A stretch of DNA of 6,838 bases from an uncultured Ruminococcus sp. Its GTDB lineage: Bacteria > Bacillota > Clostridia > Oscillospirales > Ruminococcaceae. Shown here one piece after another: positions 1 to 4,051 of the stretch. The number at the start of each line of letters is the position of its first letter. Position 1 is the first letter of the stretch. Position numbers and translations under genes: made by a program. The notes below the pieces were generated by a model. That model had not been told where the DNA came from. It worked only from the letters and a program-made list of their open reading frames with translations, and did no database searches. The stretch is from the NCBI GenBank assembly GCA_900319195.1, contig ONNL01000182.1, positions 1-6,838 of the forward strand, in the 5' to 3' direction.

Positions 1-1
1 G

Positions 2-970
2 GAGATGCTCTGGGACGTCGCCAATGACCACAGCAACGCAGACAAGCTCATAGCGGATGTGGAAAAGACCCTTGCGGAAAACGGTATGCCCGGGCGCTGC
101 GCTATGACCACCCAGACCCGCTTTGAGGCCACACACGGAGACAAAAGAGCCAAGATCAACTTTATGGATATAATGGGTCACTATGACGAGCAGCTGCGTG
201 TAGACGAGGGCAGCGCTCCGCAGAAGGACGACGAGATAGCCGTTACCACCGGCACACTGGAGCTTTTGGATGCCGAGATAGGCGACAGGATAAAGGCGGT
301 CATCGGGGACAAGGAATACGAGTTCCTCATCACGGGCACCTTCTCCTCCTTCATAGGCAATTCGGCAATGGTCAACAAGGGCTTTGATTTTGGTCACCTT
401 CCCGTGGACGGTATTATGGGGCTTGCGATAGAGTTCGAAGGAGACCCCGATGCCGAGCAGGTGGATAAGAACATTGAGAAGCTCAAGGAGATATACGACA
501 GCGACAAGATATATACCTTACAGGAAGCGATAAAGAAAGCGACCGGAATGTCCGACACGCTGAATTCCATCAAGCAGATGATCATGATACTCACGGTCAT
601 CGTAACTGCGCTGATAGTCGTGCTTATGGAGCGCTCGTTCATCTCCAAGGAGAGAGCGGAGATAGCCCTTATGAAGGCCGTCGGCATACCGAACAGGAGC
701 ATAATCTTCCAGCACTCGATCAGGTTCGTTATCGTATCGGTCATCGCCTGCATAATATCCTCGGCAATACTGATGCCGATAAGCAACGCGATGATGAACG
801 CTGTCTGCAATCTGATCGGCGACATCAAGGGGCTGACCTGCGACATTGATGCGATAGAGGTATTTGTGATATGCCCCGCGATACTCATAGGAGTTACGGC
901 TATAGGCTCATTCCTTACAGCGCTTTACACAAGAACGATCAAGGCAAGCGACACCGCTTCGATAGAATAA
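2..970 (+). CDS. ABC transporter permease, FtsX/MacB family (5' truncated by window edge)
   Basis: C-terminal part of a membrane permease of the FtsX/MacB type, the family that moves or detaches antimicrobial peptides and lipoproteins with a partner ATPase. The frame is open to the left edge (GAG precedes the first in-window ATG at 5), so the true start lies outside. Numbered from that ATG, about residues 1-180 are a soluble extracytoplasmic region, including a MacB-like stretch around 70-115 (DDEIAVTTGTLELL, then GDRIKAVIGDKEYEFLITG). Three membrane segments follow, near 191-209, 238-258 and 286-308. Between the first two lies the cytoplasmic coupling motif ERAEIALMKAVGIP (216-229), diagnostic of the FtsX domain. 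This matches the last FtsX domain of a 4- or 10-helix permease; which one cannot be told here. It ends 13 nt before the ATPase ATG, with GGAGG between, so the two are co-transcribed. The substrate is unknown. Confidence 0.9.
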   Translation, partial: EMLWDVANDHSNADKLIADVEKTLAENGMPGRCAMTTQTRFEATHGDKRAKINFMDIMGHYDEQLRVDEGSAPQKDDEIAVTTGTLELLDAEIGDRIKAVIGDKEYEFLITGTFSSFIGNSAMVNKGFDFGHLPVDGIMGLAIEFEGDPDAEQVDKNIEKLKEIYDSDKIYTLQEAIKKATGMSDTLNSIKQMIMILTVIVTALIVVLMERSFISKERAEIALMKAVGIPNRSIIFQHSIRFVIVSVIACIISSAILMPISNAMMNAVCNLIGDIKGLTCDIDAIEVFVICPAILIGVTAIGSFLTALYTRTIKASDTASIE

Positions 971-983
971 GGAGGACGACATC

Positions 984-1754
984 ATGAACACGATTTTACA
1001 GACAAAGGGACTTTGCAAGACATACGTAGTAAACAAGCACCAGAACAACGTTTTGAAAAACATAGACCTATCCATCGAAGAGGGGGAGATGGTCGCTATC
1101 ATGGGGCCGTCAGGCTCGGGAAAATCGACCCTGCTCTACTGCGTTTCGGGCATGGACAGGGTGACCTCGGGAGAAGTATTCTTTAACGGCAGAGAGACGG
1201 CAAAGCTCAAGGACAAGGAGCTTGCGAGCCTCCGCCTTGACGAGATGGGCTTTATCTTCCAGCAGATGTACATGATGAAGAACCTGACCGTCCTTGACAA
1301 CATCATCCTCCCCGCGGTCAAGTCGAAGAAGAACCGCGAGACCCGCCGCCAGACCGAGGAGCGCGGCAGGGCGCTCATGCACCGCCTCGGAATAGACGAG
1401 GTCGGCGGCAACGACATAAACGAGGTCTCGGGCGGACAGTTGCAGAGAGCCTGCATCTGCCGCAGCATGATAAACAGCCCCAAGATGATATTTGCCGACG
1501 AGCCGACGGGCGCTCTCAACCGCCGCAGCTCGGACGAGGTGATGGAGGAGCTCATCAAGCTCAACCGCGACGGCACGACAGTAATGTGTGTTACCCATGA
1601 CCCCAAGGTCGCGGCAAAGTGCAGCCGTGTGCTGTATCTGGTAGACGGCGGCGTGGTCGGCGAAAAGACCCTCGGGCAGTTCGGCGGCGGCGAAAATGAG
1701 CTTCGCGACCGCGAGCGCGACCTGAACAACTGGCTAATGGAGCAAGGCTGGTGA
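984..1754 (+). CDS. ABC transporter ATP-binding protein, MacB/BceA-like
   Basis: Cytoplasmic ATPase that should power the permease encoded just upstream. The 256 residues hold a full nucleotide-binding domain: Walker A GPSGSGKST (41-49), Q-loop FIFQQ (90-94), signature VSGGQLQR (148-155), Walker B MIFADEP (168-174) and H-loop His205 in VTHD. The D-loop reads GALN, with Asn179 where Asp is usual; this variant is familiar in peptide-type ABC ATPases and does not by itself imply loss of activity. Residues from about 228 form a short charged tail ending NNWLMEQGW, a tail I associate with Firmicutes members of this group. GGAGG at 971-975, 8 nt before the ATG, fixes the start. In classical bceAB operons the ATPase comes first; here it is second. 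The MacB/BceA-type assignment is family knowledge. A role in peptide resistance or bacteriocin export is inference, because no sensor kinase or regulator lies in the window. Confidence 0.95.
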   Translation: MNTILQTKGLCKTYVVNKHQNNVLKNIDLSIEEGEMVAIMGPSGSGKSTLLYCVSGMDRVTSGEVFFNGRETAKLKDKELASLRLDEMGFIFQQMYMMKNLTVLDNIILPAVKSKKNRETRRQTEERGRALMHRLGIDEVGGNDINEVSGGQLQRACICRSMINSPKMIFADEPTGALNRRSSDEVMEELIKLNRDGTTVMCVTHDPKVAAKCSRVLYLVDGGVVGEKTLGQFGGGENELRDRERDLNNWLMEQGW

Positions 1755-1755
1755 G

Positions 1756-1847
1756 CAGCCCGTGGACTGCGTGGGAGCCCAAGTGCTCCGCGGGTTCCGT
1801 CGCTCTTTACGGAGTGCAGACTCGGGGTCTTGTTTAGCTCCGGGCTG
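1756..1847 (+). other. GC-rich segment able to fold into nested helices; candidate structured RNA or 3' UTR element
   Basis: It starts immediately after the ATPase stop codon. Complementary arms nest without conflict: CAGCCCG (1756-1762) with CGGGCTG (1841-1847), CTGC (1767-1770) with GCAG (1816-1819), and inside these two hairpins, GGAGC (1774-1778)/GCTCC (1785-1789) and TCCGT (1796-1800)/ACGGA (1809-1813). The layout resembles a multiloop. I do not recognise a known RNA family, and no T-tract follows, so it is not a simple terminator. It could be chance pairing in GC-rich DNA or a decayed coding remnant. The pairing was found by eye, with no energy calculation. Confidence 0.25.
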
Positions 1848-1903
1848 ACTTTGAGATCTGGTGAACATGAAAATATCGGTCACTATTTTTCAAAGCAATA
1901 AAA

Positions 1904-1945
1904 AAGAGCTATCCGATTCGCATTGAATCAGATAGCTCTTATCTT
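1904..1945. terminator. Bidirectional intrinsic terminator between convergent units
   Basis: Stem arms 1904-1919 (AAGAGCTATCCGATTC) and 1925-1940 (GAATCAGATAGCTCTT) pair at 15 of 16 positions, with one C/A mismatch (1914/1930) and the 5-nt loop GCATT. Rightward transcription meets ATCTTTTC after the stem. Leftward transcription, coming from guaA, meets the better T-tract, the complement of the A-run at 1898-1905. It therefore suits termination of guaA, 124 nt past its stop, and of the ABC operon from the other side. Confidence 0.85.
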
Positions 1946-1966
1946 TTCAGACAGAAACTGTATTAC

Positions 1967-2043
1967 TGTTGCCGATAACAGAGAAATGTTGCCAAAACGT
2001 TGCCAATGTTATCGTGATAACACTACAAACAGCGTATTTACGC
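1967..2043. repeat. Cluster of short direct and inverted repeats beyond the guaA 3' end
   Basis: GTTGCC occurs three times (1968-1973, 1988-1993, 1999-2004) and GATAACA twice (1974-1980, 2016-2022). Two compact inverted repeats follow: TGTTATC-GT-GATAACA (2007-2022, 7-bp arms, 2-nt spacer) and GCGTA-TT-TACGC (2032-2043, 5-bp arms, 2-nt spacer). The cluster lies between the guaA stop and the guaA terminator. Such repeats could be recombinase or regulator binding sites, or the scar of an integrated element at guaA. No integrase gene is present in the window, so the function is unassigned. Confidence 0.5.
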
Positions 2044-2063
2044 CATTTTCACAACCTTTGACA

Positions 2064-3626
2064 TTATTCCCACTCCACAGTTCCCGGCGGCTTTGAGGTA
2101 ATGTCATAAACTACGCGGTTAACGTGGTCAACCTCATTGCAGATACGGTTTGACACTCTTGCGAGGACATCATACGGGATACGTGCCCAGTCGGCAGTCA
2201 TGAAATCATCTGTGGTTATTGCACGGATAGCGATGAGGTGGTCGTAAGTCCTGTGGTCGCCCATAACTCCGACGGTATGAACATCTGGGAGGACTGCAAA
2301 GAACTGCTTGAGCTGAGACTCGATGCCGCTCTTTCTTATCTCGTCGCGGAAAACTGCGTCTGCGTCCTGGAGTATCTTTATCTTCTCCTCGGTTATCTCA
2401 CCGATAATGCGGACTCCCAAGCCCGGACCCGGGAATGGCTGTCTCCACACGAGGTCATGAGGGATACCAAGCTTCTCTCCGACCTGACGGACCTCGTCCT
2501 TGAAGAGATTTGCAAGCGGTTCGATAGTGCCGTCAAAGTTTATGTCACTCGGCTTCTCGACCATATTGTGATGGGTCTTGATGACCGCTGTACTTCCCTG
2601 TCCTGCGGCATTTCCCTTACCCGACTCGATACGGTCGGGATAGATAGTGCCCTGTGCAAAGAAGCCTGTTGCTCCCTGCTCACGAATCTTATCCCAAAAT
2701 ACATTGTAGAACTCGGTACCGATTATCTTGCGCTTCTTTTCGGGGTCTGTAACTCCCTTGAGCTTCTCAAGGAACTGCTTCTGACAGTTTACACGAACAA
2801 AATTCATATCAAAGAGCTTTGTAAAGGTCTCCTCAACAAAGTCGCCCTCATTTTTTCTCATAAGTCCCTGATCTACGAAAACGCAGGTGAGCTGCTTTCC
2901 GACAGCACGGCTGAGAAGTCCTGCCGCTACTGACGAGTCAACTCCGCCCGAAAGACCGAGGATAACGTTCTTATCGCCTATCTGCTCGCGGAGCTTTGTA
3001 ACTGTGGAGTCGATAAAATCGTCCATTGCCCAGTCGCCGCTGAATCCGCAGACATTTTTAAGGAAGCTGCCAAGCATTCCGAGACCATACTCGGTGTGGC
3101 TTACCTCGGGGTGAAACTGTACGGCATAGAGCCTGCGCTCCTTGTTATAGAAGGCTGCCTGCGGACAATTATCCGTATGTGCAGCATTTACGAAGCCCTC
3201 GGGGAGCTCGCTTACAAAGTCGGTGTGGCTCATCCATGATACTGCCTTATCGGGCATACCCTCGTTGTCACCAAAGAGCACACACGATTTATCGTAATAT
3301 GTATCCGTCTTGCCGTATTCCGATACAGTACAGCTCTCGACCTTTCCGCCGAGAGTATATGCCATGAGCTGACATCCGTAGCAGATACCGAGAATCGGTA
3401 TATTCAGGTCAAATATCTCCTTTGAGATATGCGGAGAAGTCTCATCATAGACGCTGTTTGGACCTCCCGTAAAAATAATGCCCATAGGAGCGAGCTTTTT
3501 TATCTCTTCTATCGGTGTATCATATCTCTTTATTTCGCAGTAAACGCCGCACTCACGCACTCTTCGCGCTATGAGCTGGTTATACTGTCCGCCGAAATCA
3601 AGAACAATACAAAGCTGATTATCCAT
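2064..3626 (-). CDS. guaA: GMP synthase (glutamine-hydrolysing)
   Basis: Cytoplasmic enzyme that converts XMP to GMP using ATP and glutamine, the last step of de novo guanine nucleotide synthesis. The 520 residues match the usual length of about 510-525. The N-terminal class I glutamine amidotransferase domain (about 1-195) has nucleophile Cys82 in GICYGCQ and His172/Glu174 in FHPEVSHT. The ATP-pyrophosphatase domain follows (about 200-400), with PP-loop LSGGVDSS (225-232). The C-terminal dimerisation domain runs from about 400 and ends with the characteristic KPPGTVEWE. The frame stays open 57 codons upstream, but GGAGGA at 3631-3636 sits 4 nt before the ATG at 3626, and the protein begins there as GuaA normally does. 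It is monocistronic: its own promoter lies just upstream and a terminator lies beyond the stop. No purine riboswitch fits into the roughly 25-nt leader implied by that promoter. Confidence 0.98.
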   Translation of the reverse strand: MDNQLCIVLDFGGQYNQLIARRVRECGVYCEIKRYDTPIEEIKKLAPMGIIFTGGPNSVYDETSPHISKEIFDLNIPILGICYGCQLMAYTLGGKVESCTVSEYGKTDTYYDKSCVLFGDNEGMPDKAVSWMSHTDFVSELPEGFVNAAHTDNCPQAAFYNKERRLYAVQFHPEVSHTEYGLGMLGSFLKNVCGFSGDWAMDDFIDSTVTKLREQIGDKNVILGLSGGVDSSVAAGLLSRAVGKQLTCVFVDQGLMRKNEGDFVEETFTKLFDMNFVRVNCQKQFLEKLKGVTDPEKKRKIIGTEFYNVFWDKIREQGATGFFAQGTIYPDRIESGKGNAAGQGSTAVIKTHHNMVEKPSDINFDGTIEPLANLFKDEVRQVGEKLGIPHDLVWRQPFPGPGLGVRIIGEITEEKIKILQDADAVFRDEIRKSGIESQLKQFFAVLPDVHTVGVMGDHRTYDHLIAIRAITTDDFMTADWARIPYDVLARVSNRICNEVDHVNRVVYDITSKPPGTVEWE

Positions 3627-3630
3627 ATTT

Positions 3631-3636
3631 TCCTCC
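3631..3636 (-). promoter_or_regulatory. guaA ribosome binding site (decides the start)
   Basis: On the minus strand GGAGGA is followed by AAAT and then the ATG at 3626-3624. The upstream in-frame extension (3627-3797) has no family similarity that I recognise and overlaps the promoter, so the start at 3626 is preferred. Confidence 0.85.
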
Positions 3637-3656
3637 TTGAATTTTGGTATATTTCT

Positions 3657-3685
3657 ATTATACCATTTTTTCAGCAAAATTGCAA
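3657..3685 (-). promoter_or_regulatory. guaA sigma-A-type promoter
   Basis: Reading the minus strand, -35 TTGCAA (3685-3680), a 17-nt spacer and a perfect -10 TATAAT (3662-3657) precede guaA. The predicted transcript start is near 3650, which leaves a leader of about 25 nt with the Shine-Dalgarno inside it. Confidence 0.8.
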
Positions 3686-3849
3686 TAGTTTCGGCAAATT
3701 TTTTCCGGATATTCAAAGTTTTAAATTTTTTTTGCAATAAGTGGCGTTCGCATTTGCCAATGATACCGCAAACGCTGACCTGAGACGACCACCCCAAAAA
3801 TATTTGCGCTTTTTTCTTTCAGATCCGCATTTATATTATCGTATATCAT

Positions 3850-3880
3850 GTTTCATAATTAAAATATAATCCGTTTCATA
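3850..3880. repeat. Direct repeat GTTTCATA, 23 bp apart, flanking a TATAAT
   Basis: Two identical octamers at 3850-3857 and 3873-3880 lie 23 bp apart, close to two helical turns, with TATAAT (3865-3870) between them. The arrangement would suit same-face binding of a regulator overlapping a promoter, but chance is likely enough in AT-rich DNA. Confidence 0.3.
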
Positions 3881-3885
3881 TTTGG

Positions 3886-3942
3886 TAAAATGCCGAAAAA
3901 TAAAGGACAGCACACATTTATATAGGTCAAATCGGCATTTTA
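3886..3942. repeat. Perfect 11-bp inverted repeat upstream of the GH9 gene
   Basis: TAAAATGCCGA (3886-3896) and its exact reverse complement TCGGCATTTTA (3932-3942) flank a 35-nt spacer. It could be a paired operator or, if transcription starts near 3877 from the TATAAT at 3865-3870, a hairpin at the 5' end of a long GH9 leader. It is not an obvious terminator: no gene feeds into it and the loop is large. Confidence 0.55.
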
Positions 3943-3975
3943 AGCAAACAAATTGTAAACTTTCTTTGCAGGCTA

Positions 3976-4004
3976 TTTACTTTTTCTTTAAAATGTATTA
4001 AAGT
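3976..4004 (+). promoter_or_regulatory. Weak candidate promoter for the GH9 gene
   Basis: TTTACT (3976-3981), a 17-nt spacer and TAAAGT (3999-4004) match four of six consensus positions in each box, and would give a leader of about 40 nt. A competing candidate is the perfect -10 TATAAT at 3865-3870, which lacks a -35. The weak boxes suggest activator-dependent or alternative control, which would fit a carbohydrate-regulated cellulase; this is inference. Confidence 0.3.
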
Positions 4005-4039
4005 AATATATGGCTAAAAATCTACAAATAGTTAAAACC

Positions 4040-4044
4040 GGAGG
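4040..4044 (+). promoter_or_regulatory. GH9 ribosome binding site (decides the start)
   Basis: GGAGG lies 7 nt before the ATG at 4052. An in-frame ATG 42 nt upstream (4010) has no Shine-Dalgarno and would put 14 residues ahead of the basic start of the signal peptide, so 4052 is chosen. Confidence 0.85.
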
Positions 4045-4051
4045 TAATATT

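Larger units (their letters stand above)
3686..4039. other. AT-rich divergent intergenic region between guaA and the GH9 gene
   Basis: No credible gene on either strand; the short open frames here lack ribosome binding sites and recognisable products. It contains the 11-bp inverted repeat at 3886-3942, the direct repeat GTTTCATA at 3850-3857 and 3873-3880, an isolated perfect TATAAT at 3865-3870 (+) without a good -35, and a weak hairpin-like pair GCATTTGC (3750-3757)/GCAAACGC (3768-3775). The hexamer TCGGCA or its complement appears at 3691-3696, 3891-3896 and 3932-3937. Confidence 0.7.

Noticed and set aside
1110..1729. Long open frames on the minus strand opposite the ABC ATPase
   Set aside because: Shadow frames caused by GC-rich codons; translations are low-complexity Arg/Ser- or Ala/Val-rich with no recognisable domain.
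1760..1780. Partial resemblance of this stretch to the guaA 3' end (possible att duplication)
   Set aside because: Only short gapped matches to the end of guaA; not enough for a duplicated attachment core.
2238..2933. 231-codon plus-strand frame opposite guaA
   Set aside because: Lies wholly within the conserved guaA coding sequence, has no ribosome binding site and no recognisable domain.
3627..3662. Purine riboswitch in the guaA leader
   Set aside because: The promoter at 3657-3685 leaves only about 25 nt of leader, too short for an aptamer, and no purine aptamer core was seen.
3750..3775. GCATTTGC/GCAAACGC hairpin as a terminator
   Set aside because: One mismatch in eight, 10-nt loop, and no gene reads into it with a following T-tract.
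3627..3797. In-frame 57-codon N-terminal extension of guaA
   Set aside because: The internal ATG at 3626 has a strong GGAGGA at proper spacing, the family N-terminus starts there, and the extension covers a consensus promoter.
4010..4051. Upstream ATG of the GH9 gene (14 extra residues)
   Set aside because: No ribosome binding site, overlaps the putative promoter, and displaces the signal peptide; ATG at 4052 has GGAGG 7 nt upstream.
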